64,000 nt of DNA from NCBI GenBank assembly GCA_947561395.2, contig OX387194.1, forward strand, positions 20,384,048 to 20,448,047, given 5' to 3'. A model generated the notes under the pieces. That model had not been told where the DNA came from, did not search any database, and was given only the letters and a program-made list of their open reading frames with translations. The translations under genes were made by a program, and so were the position numbers. This stretch comes from Buxus sempervirens (lineage: Eukaryota > Streptophyta > Magnoliopsida > Buxales > Buxaceae). Below are positions 1 to 12,607 of this stretch, piece by piece. Numbering within the stretch: position 1 is the stretch's first letter; each line of letters opens with the position of its first letter.

Positions 1-746
1 ATGAAATGCGTGGTTTGGCCGAGACCAAGGGCAAGGGCCTACCGGGCCCGCCAAAGCCCACCAAGGAAGGATGCAAACTCTAACTTCCCGTAACTTGGGC
101 TTTCAAGCCCTAATTAGGGCTACGGGCCCCAAGCCCAGTGCCCAACCCATTTTTGGAACACTTAAAAAGATAAAACCACTAAATTACTTGGCTACTATGT
201 GGGCCCACCTAAGGGGCCCACAAACCAATCCGGCCCACCTTCGCATGAAAAACACTTAATCTTCAAATCTGAACCTAAAGTAAAATCAATGCACTTAACC
301 AAAGCCCAAAGGGCCTCCTAGGGTAGACCGAGGCCCACAAGGGTAGACGGGCTTGACTAAACCCACCAAGGACACCGTGGGCCTTCCAACGGGGCCCACC
401 CAACCAGACTCAGATTACCTAATTAATCAAGATAAAAGCAATTAAAGGGACTCACACCACTCAGGTGATCCCGCCAGACTTAACCAAATTGCATATCAGA
501 TTAGGAATCGGGTGAGACCCAAGTAAGCTGACTCAAATCAAGATAAACCTAAGGGACCCGTCACCCGACGGGGTGGACCAGGGTGTCTACGAACTTCCCC
601 AGACCACAACCGAGACCCTACTTAGAATCTCAAAAGCCGTAGACCAAAAGCCCTAATAGACAAGGTTAGGCACCCAGGTGTCTGCCTGCACCCCATCAGG
701 CGATGGCAACTCCGAATTTCCCCGTGCCGCGTTTCCGACGCGTGCA
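1..746 (+). mobile_element. Tat/Ogre-like Gypsy LTR, 3' part, cut by the window start
   Basis: This is the downstream part of a long LTR. It matches by eye the 3' part of the solo LTR at 32041-36205 (the same sequence near 12-60 and 35457-35515, then the same order of GGCCCA-rich sequence, the GTGTCTAC block and the CTGCACCCCATCAGGCG block). It ends near 746 with GCGTGCA, like the other copies. A primer-site-like decamer, TGGCAACTCC, lies at 704-713, inside the LTR. The 5' part is outside the window, so it cannot be said whether this is a solo LTR. It is a fossil with no coding capacity. The exact end (746 or 748) is uncertain. Confidence 0.7.
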
Positions 747-1887
747 CAGGTATCAAACCAAAAGATTTTACAATTTGCCAACGAGGGAGAAAATTTACAT
801 GATATTCACACAAGAAAATCTGCAAAGGATTCATCCTTAGGGCTGTTGGGAGCCAAAAGGAAGGATACAATTTTGCTTCAAGGCGGGTAAGCCAAATTCC
901 TAAATCTAGGGTTTGGTGCCCCTACTCTGATTTAGCATGCTTTCATCTGATTATCTGATCTGGCTAGCTTTCATCTGCTCAAAAGGCCGACCCGGACTCA
1001 GAGTGCTTCCAGCGGACTCAATGGGTCGAGGCCCACAGCTTGTAGGACTCCATGCATGGATCTGGGGTGGTTCCCCTAATCAAAATTTGGTTGGCTTCCT
1101 AAATTAAGGCCAAGGTAGCCCATGATCTAGGGTTTACTCCATTTGATACAAAAAGTGGGGGTTGCTGCCCCAGATGGACTCTTGGGTTTTAATTTGATTT
1201 TTCCCTTCTTATTTCATCATTCACAAAACCTCACAATCCCAAAAAGTAGTTCATTCAGAAGCGTTAGGTGGGGAAGGATACCCAGCCCGAGACATAAGCC
1301 TACAAGGGTCTGGACCAGTACTGGATCCTAGCGTGCCACGGCAAGAAACCTGTGGTGCTAATGGACTCCAGAAAACTGGGGGGATGGGTTTACCCTGCTT
1401 TCCCCGGCAAGCCACGGGAGCGTAGGTGCTAATGCCATCCCAAAGATCAGTTCATAGGAATCAGAAGGGTAGGCTTCTAGAAAGGTCTAGGTTTTGGAAA
1501 GAAGATGCAATATCCGCTCTCATTCATTCAGGGTCGGATCATTCACGCAGTCCCCCTCGTGCGTGTCACCCAACGCAGTTTATTACAAAACTGGAAAAGA
1601 AATCCATCCACGGTGTGGTGGTGTGCCTGTGTGTGCAGTTGGGCTGAGTGCTATGTCTAATCGGGTGAGATTTGACTGGATTTTGTTGATAAAGGAATTT
1701 TTACCATCTCGTATAGTAAGGTGCAGAATTGGCACGCTATACGAGGTCTGGGAAAGTCCCCAGGTAAGTGGAGGGTCACAGGGGACCGCTTAAATTCCTC
1801 TTTCCTTAGGCGATTATCATGTCCTTGTGACAGGACTCCCCAGAATACGCAGTTACGTGTATTCCACGTCTTACTAAGCAAGGTAGT
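747..1887. other. Leader-like sequence of a Tat-like element, no gene
   Basis: No convincing coding region was seen; the short open frames have no recognisable domain. The stretch continues past the solo LTR at 1888-4355 to 4361-4453, where a primer-binding-site-like sequence abuts the minus-strand LTR at 4454. The likeliest reading is untranslated leader of that Tat-like element on the minus strand. This is inference from position only. The plus-strand LTR ending at 746 may have been inserted here separately. Confidence 0.4.
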
Positions 1888-2134
1888 TGTAACGCCCCGG
1901 ATCCGTGTTGTTCATTAAAGATATAACACGTCTCACGGAGGTTAGGCAAGGATCGTTAATCAATTTATGATCGCTGGATAATCATACATCTATAACCTGA
2001 CAGAGTGCACATTTCCATTTATGCAAAATCGTAACATTTAAACTGAACTGGAATCATATGGTTCATCCCCAATTTACTTTAATACATCTCAATTAATTCA
2101 AAGTTCTCAAATTCGGAACAGATAACCTACAGGT

Positions 2135-2211
2135 CTAAGGAAGGTAATAGTAGTCTTCCTCCCTATATGCCTCAGCAGGATCTACCCCAGTAATCGTCTC
2201 ACCACGAGTAT
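2135..2211 (-). other. Exon-like short reading frame in a solo LTR
   Basis: Directly after an acceptor-like TTTTTCAG comes an open frame of about 25 codons ending ...YREEDYYYLP and stop. The hairpin TGAGATACGAATATCTCA (2236-2253) lies just upstream in the direction of transcription. Its phase relative to the AG matches the other LTR frames in this window (12608-12684, 14594-14685, 21658-21749, 37971-38065, 39184-39275). Function unknown. Confidence 0.5.
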
Positions 2212-3229
2212 CTGAAAAACAGAACAACAACAGAGTGAGATACGAATATCTCAGCGAGTAGCACATGCATGCAGAAATAGTTGATCACATTTTAAAACTA
2301 TGCATCGACAACACTACAATACGTTTAAACAACCAACATCAATTTCCCAAGTTCAAATCAAACAAATCACATCTCAGTTAAGTACAATAACACATCGATT
2401 GGTCAATGTCATGACTATCGTTTAGTTGATAAATTAAACATGCCAAGTAGACACTCCACACCTCCATGTACACAGTTCCGGCCTACTCAGGGTTTCGGAT
2501 ACTCTGAAATGATGGCCTACTCAGGGTTTCGTCATCCAATGCAGGCCTACTCCCCAAGTTTCTGCATTGACAACCAGGCCTACTCAGGGTTTCTGGCTGC
2601 TCTACACCGGTCGTGGCAACACACAAGGCCATGCAATTCCAACAACCAACAATAACATCACATTACTAAGCTTAAACATCTGGATCCAGGACAAGCTAGA
2701 CCAAAACAGTAAAACATCGTATAATCTCAATACCAATATCAAAGAAAAACCATTCATTTCATATCATGTAAAACTCATCACAATTCATCACCTGTCCCTC
2801 TGGACCAAGCAGTACCTCCAGTACATTTAGTATTTTCTCATTTCCGTAACACAAGTCATATGAAAGTAAAACTCAATTCATTCATACCAAGGAAATCTTT
2901 ACAATAGATTTAAAGTTTCCAAACCAGTGAAACTAGAATAGAATAACTCCTCAATCAAAACAGTGTATAAAACAGAGGAAGTATAATTAGTGACTCTTAG
3001 TGGTTTGGTATCCGGCATAATATTCATGAATAACCTAAACTCAACTTGAAGCTTTTAAGAAATTCACTCAATTTTCCTCTAATAGTTTCCTAGGCAAAAT
3101 AGATTCCCAGGGTTCCTAAACAAGTGAATAGTGAAGTGGTTTAATCCTCAGGTAACCCAAATACCCTTAGTTAATTCAAATCTCCAATTCAATAAGCAAA
3201 ATAGGTCTGCTGCTCACTTACTGAGGTGG

Positions 3230-3440
3230 GCGCGAGGTGAGCGCCGGTCGGCGGTGAAGAAAAGGGGTAAAATCGACCTACCGCTCACTCGACGCTAGGT
3301 GAGCGTGAGCTGAGCGCGAGATGGGCGTGAGGTGGACGCGAGATTCGCGCGAGATGGGCGCATAGTTTTCCGCTGAGCGCGAGCTGAGCGGCAGCCGGGA
3401 GCGAGCTCGGCGGTGGGTCGTTTTTAACGGGGCGCCGGTG
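3230..3440. repeat. Word array GAGCGCGAG/GTGAGCGC in an LTR
   Basis: About 200 bp of imperfectly repeated GC-rich words (GGTGAGCG, GAGCTGAGCGCGAG, GAGATGGGCGCG) in otherwise AT-rich DNA. Related words recur in the Tat-like LTRs at 5740-6020 and 8474-8516, which are a different family. Confidence 0.75.
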
Positions 3441-4360
3441 AGCACGAGGTGAGCGGATACCCCCTGTGATTTTCATTTCTCTGTTATTTCGAGATCTACA
3501 TGACTGGCCGGTTTGTGAACCTCTGTAATTGTTCTACTACACTCCTAGTACTCCCAGAAGACTTCCCAACCATATTTGGAATTAATCTAAACACTTTCAA
3601 TTTCAAATATAAAATTCAATCCGGAGACTCTGTTCATGTAATTCCCGAAAACCAGAAAAAAACAGAAAACTCATACTATCACTTAATATATAAACCATGC
3701 ATCAGAATAATCTCGAGAGAAACATAAAACACAAAACCCCAGTTGTAAATCAGTGCTACTCACCTGAGCGCGCTTATTCCCGAATGGTAAAACCTCGGCC
3801 GATCTCTACTCCGGCCACGCACGCGAAGGAAAATCTCTCCAAACCAAACTTCTCGAGCAGCGAGAGTTAACCCACCGAACTTCAACTCCGAACTCCTTCT
3901 TTCAGCACTTGCGATTTATGGTTCTTCACGAACAGAAACCCTAGTCGCCACTCCAGCCGAAATCGCTAGTTCTCCTGATGTCCAGACTTAACGAAAATGT
4001 TTCCAAAATTATGATAAGCGTATTCTCATAACCCCAAACCCTACTTTCCATTTTTAGTACACTTACTTGATACATACGCCGCTCGAATACTCTCCCATTT
4101 CCTTGATCCTATGCATGCTCGCCCACCGGAGATACTACATGTTCCGCATCCATTCGCGTTAATAATCACATAACTATACTTTAATAGTAACAATGATAAT
4201 ACTACGATTTTTCGGAAAAATGGCTATATAACGCCTGTACATATGAGTGTGGGCTAAGCCCTCAAACCACAAAATAACCTGATAAACACAGTTTATACAT
4301 CAGAATAAATAACTAAATAAATAAATAAATAACTCACAAAATTCAGGGTCTTACAGTAGT

Positions 4361-4453
4361 AAAAACCCTAAATATCAACTAATCCCTCTTGGTTGACTCA
4401 TTCTAACCAGGGGTTCTATTGGGCTGAGAACATCCCCAGTGGAGTCGTCAGGC
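4361..4453 (-). other. Start of a Tat-like element leader with primer-binding-like site
   Basis: Reading the minus strand, the LTR ends with GCGCGCACA at 4454, three bases (GCC) follow, then TGACGACTCCACTGGGGA (4450-4433). This has the position expected of a primer binding site. Tat/Ogre-group elements are known for tRNA-Arg-type sites, but I could not check the match to a tRNA. It marks the neighbouring LTR as a 5' LTR and not a solo one. Confidence 0.55.
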
Positions 4454-6028
4454 TGTGCGCGCCTGATTTCGGTGTGTCGACGAGGCGCACTGGGTAAAAA
4501 TGGGAATTTGGAGTTGCCACCACCTGATGGGGTGCAGGTGGACACCTGGGTGCCTAGATTTTCTATTAGACTGGTCTGCGGCTTAGAGATTCTAAGTAAG
4601 TTCTCGGTTACGGTTCGGGGAAGTCCGTAGACACCCCGGTTCGCCCCGTCGAGTGACGGGTCCCATAGGATTCCCTGGTTTGAGTCAACCTTGGTCTTTC
4701 ACTCACCCGATTCCTATTCCAGCATGCAATTTGATTAAGTCTGGCGGGACTGCCAAAGTGGTGTGGGTCCCTTTACTTAGTTTTATCTTCTTAGTTAGAA
4801 TGATCTGGGTCTGGTGGGGTGGGCCCCGTTGGAAGGCCCATGGTATCCCTTGGTGGGCCAAGTGTGGCCCACATGTTCCTTGGTGGGCCAAGTGTGGCCC
4901 TTTGGACTTTGGTTCAATTTGACTTGATTTTATTTTGGAGTTCAAGTTGGGTTATTAAGTTATTTCCATGCAAGGTGGGCCGGATTGCTTTGCGGGCCCG
5001 TGAGTGGGCCACACATGGTAGCCAAGTGATTTATTGGGTTTATCTTAATGGGTTTCCAAAAATGGGCCAGGCCTTGGGCTTGGGGCCCTTTACCTGGGCT
5101 TGGGCTTGAAAGCCCAAGACTTCCTTGGTTAGGGTTTTAAAACCCTATCCTGGTTTGGTTCAATGGGCTTGGTGGGCCCGACAGGCCCTGCCCGTGGTCT
5201 CGGCCAAACCACAACCTAATTTAAGGATGCATGCCCCACCTAGGGCTTGGGTGGGCCTCAAGTGGTCTGGCCCACTCAAATCTTTTAATTATCTTAGTTA
5301 AGCAAAATTGAATGATTCGGGCTGGGTGGGCCCCGTTGGATGGCCCATTGGAAATCAAGTTAGACCGGGTGGTCTGAGTCCCATGTTGGGTTTCCGGGTG
5401 ACCCGGAAACCCTATTGGTTCATTTGGTTTGGTTCGAGAATGTCACCCACAGTCAACAAAAATTATAGAATATATAGAAATCACAAAATACACAAAATAT
5501 ACGAAAATCACATACACTGGGTCCAAGGGGAGGGACCTGGGGCCCCTGTGGGCAGAGTGAAGCGGAGCCCACGGGGCGAGGTCCCTCCCCGCACCAAGGA
5601 ACGAGTTAGATGCGCGGCGAACAAAGGGGTTGGGAGGTGTCGGGGCTTCGCACCCCGCGGTACGGTATAGGGGTATTTTCGGAATTTAAAAAATATGGGC
5701 AATTCGGCCTTGAAAGGGTATGAGCCGACCTCCGAGCGCTAAGCGCGAGGTGGGCGGTACCAAAACAACGAAAAAGCACCCGCGAGCTCAGTGCACCCAA
5801 AAGGAAGTGGGCGCGAGGTAAGCGCACCCAAAAGGAAGTGGGCGCAAGCTTAGCACGAGGTGAGTGCACCCAAAAAAGGTAGTGGGCGCAAGCTTAGCGC
5901 GAGGTAGGAGCGAGCTCAGCGCACCCAAAAGGAAGTGGGCGCGAGCTTAGTGCGAGATGAGCGCACCCAAAAGGAAGTGGGTGCGAGCTTAGCGCGAGGT
6001 GAGCGCACCCAAAAAAGGTAGGCACGAG
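4454..6028 (-). mobile_element. Tat-like 5' LTR, 3' part (rest at 8474-9883)
   Basis: Downstream part of a minus-strand Tat-like LTR whose other part resumes at 8474 beyond a nested solo LTR. It holds the GTGTCTAC block (near 4630), a long stretch dense in TGGGCC/GGCCCA words (4800-5350) and a GCGCGAG-type word array (5740-6020). TGGCAACTCC lies at 4510-4519 (minus), inside the LTR and about 60 bases before its end. Total LTR length without the insertion is about 3.0 kb. Confidence 0.75.
5740..6020. repeat. Tandem GCGCACCCAAAAGGAAGTGGGCGCGAGCT-like array
   Basis: About six imperfect copies of a unit of roughly 45 bp built from the words GCGCACCCAAAAGG, AAGTGGGCGC, GAGCTTAGC and GCGAGGTGAGCGC. 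It lies inside a Tat-like LTR at the point where the solo LTR 6029-8473 inserted; the same GAGCTCAGCGCGAGG words resume at 8474. Confidence 0.85.
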
Positions 6029-8473
6029 TGTGCGCACCCCATTTCGGGCCGCACGACGAGGTGCAGGAAGAAGTGATGCTCGCCTCGGGACTGGTTTGGA
6101 GTCGCCATTGCCTGAAAGGTGCAGGCAGACACAAAAGGGGCACCTATTCGGGTCTAATTATTCTGGTCTGCGGCTTATTAGAGTTCTGAGTAAGTTCTCG
6201 GTTACGTCTAGGGAAGCCCGAAGACACCCTAGCCCGCCCCATCGATTGACAGGTCCCGTGGGTCTCCTTGGTCTTGAGTCAACTTAATTCTCACCCTCCC
6301 TAGACCAGCATGTACACTTATTTGGTTTGAGTGGGGACCATTGATGGTGTAGGTTCCCCTTTTATTTGATTTTATCTTTTTATTATTTGGTGAAGTGAGT
6401 CGGCTACGGGCCCTATTGGAAGGCCCGTTGGGATCCAAATTGGGCTTAAGGCCCAGTAGGGTCATTGGGTAACCCTTTTTGGTTATTTATTAAATTAAAC
6501 TATTTACACATGCAATGGGCTTAGTGGGCTTGGAGTTAGCCCATTAGCCAAGGGTCAGGGGGCCTAGGCCTGTTTATTGAAAACAGGCCTGGTATAAGCC
6601 AGTCAAAGGTGGGCCCTACAAGTGGGCCCAAGGTGGGTCTTGGTGGGCCCATCTGGGTCTATGGTCCAAAAGTGGATTTAAAGAAGTCCAAATTACTTAT
6701 TGGATCGGGTTTTAAGTTTTCGGGTCGAACCAAATCCAACCGGGCCAAAAAATTATATTTTTTAAGTTATATTTACACTATCTTGTATTTGTTATACGGG
6801 CTGCCCTTGCCCGTAAATGCAATTCGGTTCGGGCCCGCCCGTGAAGCAAATAAGGGCATGCCCGAACCGTTCTGAGTTTACGGGCATACTCAGATTTGCA
6901 TTTTTGCTGCCGATTCTGCTTGGGATCCATTCCGTGTTCTCTTTGGAACGTTCTGCAACATCTGGGACGGTTCCATTGCATTCGTGATTTGTCATTTACT
7001 TCAAATATCCTCCTTTTGAAGCATTTGTTGATGAAGCCTTCTCTTTTCCTCCTTTTATCAAGTCATTTCCCATCCCATCTTATGGCATTTGAAAGAAAGG
7101 ATAGGGGGGAAAGAATATTACAAGGGATCAATTTGCATTAGCAAATATAGTTTAAGCAAAACATATCATTCCTTATATCTTGTTCTTTTTGTTCATTTTA
7201 TGGGTCCACCTTCCTTTTCTTTCACCAATGGACACTCATTTGTGTAGGAGAATTCCAGCAAGAGTGAAACAAACAGGTTAGTTGAAATGTAAAAAGATAA
7301 GAGAAAAAGATACAAAATTGTATGAGGAAATGCACATGTATATTGAAAAAGAGATGGGAAACATTACCAAATTACAAGTTCCCTTTTTTGAGGATGTTGG
7401 GATTCTCAGGGAATTTCAGCAGCTCTTCCACGTCCTCCGGGATTTTCTAGGTTGATTTTAAAAGGGGTTCGGTAGGAGGTTGGGTTTAAAAAGAGGCATT
7501 TGAGGGTTTAGACATGATTTTGGGATGACAAGGGCATTTTGGGTATTAAATAGGTTTAGGTATTGGGAGAGACAAAATTTTGGCAGGGTTTGGTCGTAGG
7601 AACTTCATGGAGGGAGAAGGATTCGGCCTAAGGGGAAGGCTTGCTAAAATGAGGGGGGTGGCCTCTCTATTTATAGGCAAAATTTTCGTACCCGTATTTG
7701 AAGTAAGGCATGCCTTGCCCGTACTTCAAGTACGGGCATGCCTTGCCCGTAATTCAAATACGGGCGAAAAACGCACATTTTCAAATCTCGCAAAATCGGC
7801 CGTACGGGACGCGTGTTCCGCCGTACAGCGACACGTGTCCCCTTCTAGAAGCTTGCCCGTATTTGAAATACGGGCATGCCTCGCCCGTACTTCAAATACG
7901 GTCCAGCACGTTTTTAGAATGTTGGATTTCAAATGCTTTATTAAATTTGATTTATTTTAAAGATTTTTTGATTATTTTATTATAAAAACGAGATTCTTTT
8001 ATTAAAATATTATTAAAAAATAAAGATATTTTTATTAAATGATTATTTTATTTATTTAATTCATTTATTCTGCTTTTTGCTGCTGTTTTGCCACATGGGC
8101 AGCTTTCTTTGAAACTTCAACTGCCCATAACTTTTCCGTCCGATGTCCGATTTCAGCAAATTGGTGTCATTGGAATCGGCTCGGAATTCTCTATCCAATG
8201 GGATCAAATGGGGCAGTTGAATTGGGGTTGAGCAAAAAGTCAACTTTCGCTTCCCCAAAATTTTGACCGGCTCATAACTTCCTCATCCGGACTCTGATTC
8301 TGGCAAACTCGGTTGCGTTAGAACCGTGTCGAAATGCTCTTTTCAATGAGAGGAAGTTTGATGGTCAATTCTCTTTGAATTAAAAAGTCAATTTTCAGGC
8401 CCCTCAGGGTTTGACTTTTTAATTGAAATTTCCATTTTCTTCATTTTTGGGGTGCAAAAATCAGGTGCTAACA
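6029..8473 (-). mobile_element. Tat-like solo LTR nested in a Tat-like LTR
   Basis: A 2445-bp minus-strand LTR. Its right end on the plus strand is GGTGCTAACA (LTR start TGTTAGCACC) and its left end is TGTGCGCACCCC. The flanks are ACGAG (6024-6028) and GCGAG (8474-8478), four of five bases equal, which fits an aged target duplication inside the GCGCGAG array of the host LTR. The TATA box is at 7668-7676 (minus). ACGGGCATGCC-type word arrays lie on both sides of the promoter (7680-7905 and 6790-6890), and TGGGCC-rich sequence at 6400-6700. No coding capacity. Confidence 0.8.
7680..7905. repeat. Palindromic word array CCCGTA...TACGGGCATGCC
   Basis: Repeats of GCCCGTACTTCAAGTACGGG-like inverted pairs separated by CATGCC. 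A related but weaker array lies at 6790-6890. It is private to this LTR copy in the window and sits just upstream of its TATA box. Confidence 0.8.
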
Positions 8474-9883
8474 GCGAGCTCAGCGCGAGGTGGGCGCGAG
8501 CTCAGCGCATATACCCTGACTCTCTGTTTTTTTTCCAAACTCCATGATTACTGGTTTTTTAAGGTTTTTAAGCTCTGCAACTACTTTCTGGGGATCCTTA
8601 GACTCCCAGAAGACCTTTGAACATAGCTTGACTTCAACATCCCGACTCAAATCTCTTCGGAACCTCCAAATCAAAGACAAAACACTAACAGAACATGGAT
8701 TAACAGAACATGAATAATGAAGAAGGGAACAGGGGGGCTTTATCGGGATACAAAAAAGGTGAGATCACAGGCAACATGCTCCCCTTCGAATCAAACAAGA
8801 TGCTAGAGCTGCATGGGAAGCCTGATTTATATATATATTAAACAAAAGAACAAGGAGAGCTCACCTTGGTTCCAGGCCTTTGTAGAGTAGGCCGGAGGGT
8901 TCCTTGGAGCTCACGAGCAGCTACCAGAGCCTCCTTCTTCTCACACCAACAGCACGACCTCCTTCGGGTTCGTCGAGGAAGAAAAGGAAAAGAAAGAACG
9001 GGGTCGGAGGGGCTTCAGGTGATGTCGGAGGTTTTGTTCGTGACGACAAGGGGGTACACGAAGGGGGTCTCGAACCAGTCAAGGTGGGGTAGAAGGCTCG
9101 AGCAACGGGAGAAAAAGCCCGAACTCGAAAACAGCCAACCAAAAAAAAAATGCCGAACCCCAAAAAAAATCCAAACCCCCTGCAACGAATGGTCGCGCGG
9201 TTTTTATAGGAGAGAAAAAAAAGGAGGTATCCGCTAAGCTTGTGCTGAGCGCATACCGCTTGCCACGTTCGCGCGAGCGACCAAATGATTAAAAATCAAT
9301 TAATGCGGCCGCGGTTTTGTTTAAAAAATCCGAAAATTAAGATATAGTCCCTGGGATATTTGGGTTTAATATTATTTTATTCAGATATTTTCAGATTAGT
9401 CCCTGGGATCTTTTGAATGTTTGGATATTTACGGATTTGATCCCCGAGATATTTTCCTGCGCAACTCGCCATGTGTGCAGCTTTTTGCCACATGCGCAGT
9501 TTGCCGGTTTTGCTGCTCGGGAATTTTGTCAGCTCATATTTTCTTCATCCGGGATCCGATCTGGGCAAACTTATTTGCGTTAGAATTGTGTCGGAGCCCT
9601 CTATCAAATGGCATGAGGGTAAGCACCCGGATCGGATTTTAGTAGAAAGTCAACTTTCGGCTCCCCCTCAAGTTTGACCGCCCGCAGAACCCTCATCCGG
9701 ACTCCGATTCCTGCAAACTCAGTTGCGTTGGAACCGTGTCGGGATTCTCTGTCCAATGAGATAAAGCAAGGTGGTCAACTATCACCTGATTAAAAAGTCA
9801 ACTTTTTGTCCCCTCGGGGTTTGACTTTCTGCCAAGATTTTCATTTTCAGTACTTCCAGGGGTGCAAAAATAAGGTGCTTACA
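8474..9883 (-). mobile_element. Tat-like 5' LTR, 5' part (rest at 4454-6028)
   Basis: Starts on the minus strand with TGTAAGCACCTTATTTTTGC (right end 9883). In order it has U3 with two copies of a block of about 150 bp containing TCATCCGGACTCCGATTC-type sequence (9500-9830), a TATA box (9202-9209, minus), a donor-like AAG/GTGAGCTC near 8863, then the GAGCTCAGCGCGAGG array at 8474-8516 where the nested solo LTR begins. GC-rich words also occur at 9230-9290, upstream of the TATA box. Confidence 0.75.
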
Positions 9884-11271
9884 CACACAAACGTTTGAAG
9901 AAGGGAATTAGGAGGGGGGTTTACAGGGGATACATTAGACATGCTCAACGTGTGGGAACATGCTCCCACTCCTGCATAACCATAAAATCCCCAAAACAGC
10001 GACCTTGGTTGCCTAAAATGAAGCGACGAAGCGTCTCATCCTCCCATAGGGTCGTGCATGGGGTCTACCTTACCATTGGAGACCTCCATGTTACCAAAAA
10101 TAGAAGAACATGCATGTTATAGTAAGGAGAAAAGCAAATCCAGTAACATGCCTAGATAACTCCCATCTTCATATATGCGAAGTAAAAATAGGTGGGGAAC
10201 AATACCTGAGGTTCCCTAAGATCTTGTGCATGGTGGAGACTCCTCCTTGAGATGACACAAGTGCGGAAGCTCCCTTCCTTTGAGTCTCCAACAGCAACCC
10301 TCTTTTCTTCGGACCTTGGTGCGACAGTGGAGAAGAAGAAGAGGAAAAGGGAACGAGAACGTAAGGTGGGGTGTTTGGGGGGCTAGGGAGTCAAGGTAGT
10401 AGCAAGAGAAGAGGTTCGGGTGAGGGAGGGAAGGGGGGAAAGGTCTAAGGCCAGCAATACAGAGGGCCAACGAAAGAAGAAAAGCAAACCAACCAAAAAG
10501 AGCCAACCCGGAAGAAAGAAAAGCCAACCAAAGAAAAGCCCCAAAAATCCCAACCCCCGGCAACGAAGTGGGGGCGGCTTTTATAGAAAATAAAACGAGT
10601 GTCCGCTGGGTTGGCGCTGAGTAGCTGGAGCTCGGAGCGAGCGAGGCAACATCATTAAAAAATTTAATGCGGCCGCTAAATGGTCGGGAAATTGGGTATT
10701 TTCGGATTTAGTCCCTGCATATTTTTGATTTAATCCGATATTCTTGGATTTTCACATATTTGGTCCCTAGATATTTTTGATTTAATCCCTTGGATATTTT
10801 GCATGTTCGGATATTTACGGATTTGATCCCCGAGATATTTTCCTACGCCACTTTCCACGTGTGCAGCTTTTTGTCACGTGTGCAGTTTGCCGATTTTGCT
10901 GCTCGGAAACTTCAACAGCTCATATCTTCTCCATCCGGACTCCGATCTAGGCAAACTTAGTTGCGTTAAGACCGTATCGGAACCCTCCATCCAATGGCAT
11001 AGGGGTAAGCATCTGGATCGGGGTTTAGCAGAAAGTCAGCTTTCGGCTCCCCCCTCAAGTTTGACCAGCCCGTAGAACCTTCATTCGGACCCCGATTCCT
11101 GCAAACTCAGTTGCATTGGAACCGTGTCGGGATTTTCTATCCATTGAGATAAAGCAAGGTTGCCAATTAGCACTTGATCAAAAAGTCAACTTTTCACCCC
11201 TTAGGGTTTGACTTTCTATCTAGGGTTTGCATTTTCAGCGCCTCTGGGAGCGCAAAAATGAGGTGTTTACA
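9884..11271 (-). mobile_element. Tat-like LTR, 5' part only
   Basis: Right end AGGTGTTTACA at 11271 (minus-strand LTR start TGTAAACACC). U3 holds the doubled block of about 150 bp (10910-11170), a TATA box at 10579-10586 (minus) and donor-like CTCAG/GTATTG near 10205. GCTGAG/GAGCGAGCG words lie at 10595-10650. The left side is replaced by the LTR ending at 9883, so that element appears to have inserted here. Its remaining part was not found in the window. Confidence 0.7.
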
Positions 11272-12563
11272 TGTTATTAGCGACTGAATTGAGTTTTTTG
11301 AGTGGATTTGTGATTCGGAACATGTAGGTTGTTGGAATTAATTTCAAATTGGTTTAAAATGGCTATTAGAGGTGTGAGGAGTATGGGCGAGTGGTTGTAA
11401 CAAGTTAGATTTAGTTCAGCCGTGGAGGAAATGCACTAACAGAGAGTTAAAACCCTGTCGGGAAGAAATTGGGGTATGCACTGAGTGCCGCCCATTGATC
11501 AGGGCTCAGCAGCAGCTCAGCGGATAGGCAAAATTGGATGCGCCGACCTGCCACCTACTGTCTCGAGGTCAGCACACCAACCCAATTTCCTAGTGAAGTG
11601 TGGCTAACCATTCTAGGTCGTTCTTTTCCACTCTAACTCTTCAAGCACCTTTCTAGGAGTTAGATTAATGTGTTAGAAGTATTATAAGTTGGTCAAAACC
11701 CACTGAGATCATTCCACAAATTATTGGAAGGAAATATGAGTTCTAAAGGTCAATTTGAGGAGCCAATAGGTAGTTAAGTTTCTGTTTTGTTCCATGAGGT
11801 AGTGATATTATTTTAGTAATGTTTTACTGTTGTTTTCCAACTTGTGAAATCATTTAACCTAAGTTTTATCGCATTACAAGGTGCTGAGCAGTTTTTATGA
11901 AAAGGTATTTGTGTGAGTCAGGAAGTATATAACTGTTTGGTTTTGTGTTTTGGATTAGATTTCCAACAGAAATTCTATGGTGTTACTGTTTTGGTCTTGA
12001 GTGACCCGTGATGAGTTTGGTTTGTGTTATTGATGGTAATACCAGAGGTTGGTATACCTTGCTACCAGAGGTTGGTTTTATGTGTTGAGTGTTTTGTTTT
12101 GGTCTAGCTTGTCCCGGATCCTAGACTAAGTTTAGTAATGTAATGAGTTATCTTTATTGTGGTAATTGCATGGCCATGAGTGTTGCCATGACCAGGGTAG
12201 AGCAGCCCGTATTCCTTGGTAGGCCGGGTTGTCAATCCCGAAACCCAGAGTAGGCCGACATTGGATGACAAAGTTCCTTGGTAGGCAGTCATCTCAGAGT
12301 TCCGTGTCTATGTTGACAAAACTGTGTTCCAGGAGGCTTGGATGTCGCTCTGGCATGTAAACTACACAATGCAAGTGAACTTCATGGCATTGGCCAAGTT
12401 TGTATGGTTTATTATTGCTGTTGGATTTGTGCTTTATCCTATTATTGAGAACTTGTGTTATCGGATTATATGTCAATTAATATTGCTATTCGAGATTATG
12501 TATTATTTGTGGCATGTTTTAGAAACTGATATAAATTGATTTCTCCATGCATGTGCTACTTGC

Positions 12564-12581
12564 TGAGATATTTGTATCTCA
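12564..12581 (+). promoter_or_regulatory. Conserved LTR hairpin TGAGATA-loop-TATCTCA
   Basis: Seven-base arms with a four-base loop (TTTG). GCATG...CTACTTGC stands upstream, a T-rich stretch and TTTTTAG downstream. Counterparts are at 2236-2253, 14711-14728, 21777-21794, 28191-28206, 30815-30830, 37927-37942 and, degenerate, at 39148-39163. Confidence 0.6.
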
Positions 12582-12607
12582 TTACTTTTGCTTTGTTTTG
12601 TTTTTAG

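Larger units (their letters stand above)
1888..4355 (-). mobile_element. Chromovirus-like solo LTR with exact 5-bp target duplication
   Basis: A 2468-bp LTR. The plus strand reads TGTAACGCCCC at the left end and GGTCTTACA at the right, so the element points to the minus strand. The five bases GTAGT stand on both sides (1883-1887 and 4356-4360). No internal region is present, so this is a solo LTR left by LTR-LTR recombination. In minus-strand order it carries a TATA box near 4224-4231, a donor-like CAG/GTGAGTAG near 3762, a GAGCGCGAG-type word array (3230-3440), tandem GCCTACTCAGGGTTT units (2480-2600), a hairpin (2236-2253) and a short exon-like frame (2135-2211). Family assignment rests on likeness to the LTRs of the element at 14433-23651. 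Confidence 0.88.

Noticed and set aside
704-713. True primer binding site after the first LTR
   Set aside because: By comparison with the solo LTR at 32041-36205 the LTR continues to about 746.
30-3727. Many frames of 60-130 codons in LTR DNA
   Set aside because: No domains, no conservation between copies of the same LTR, and GC-rich arrays keep frames open by chance.
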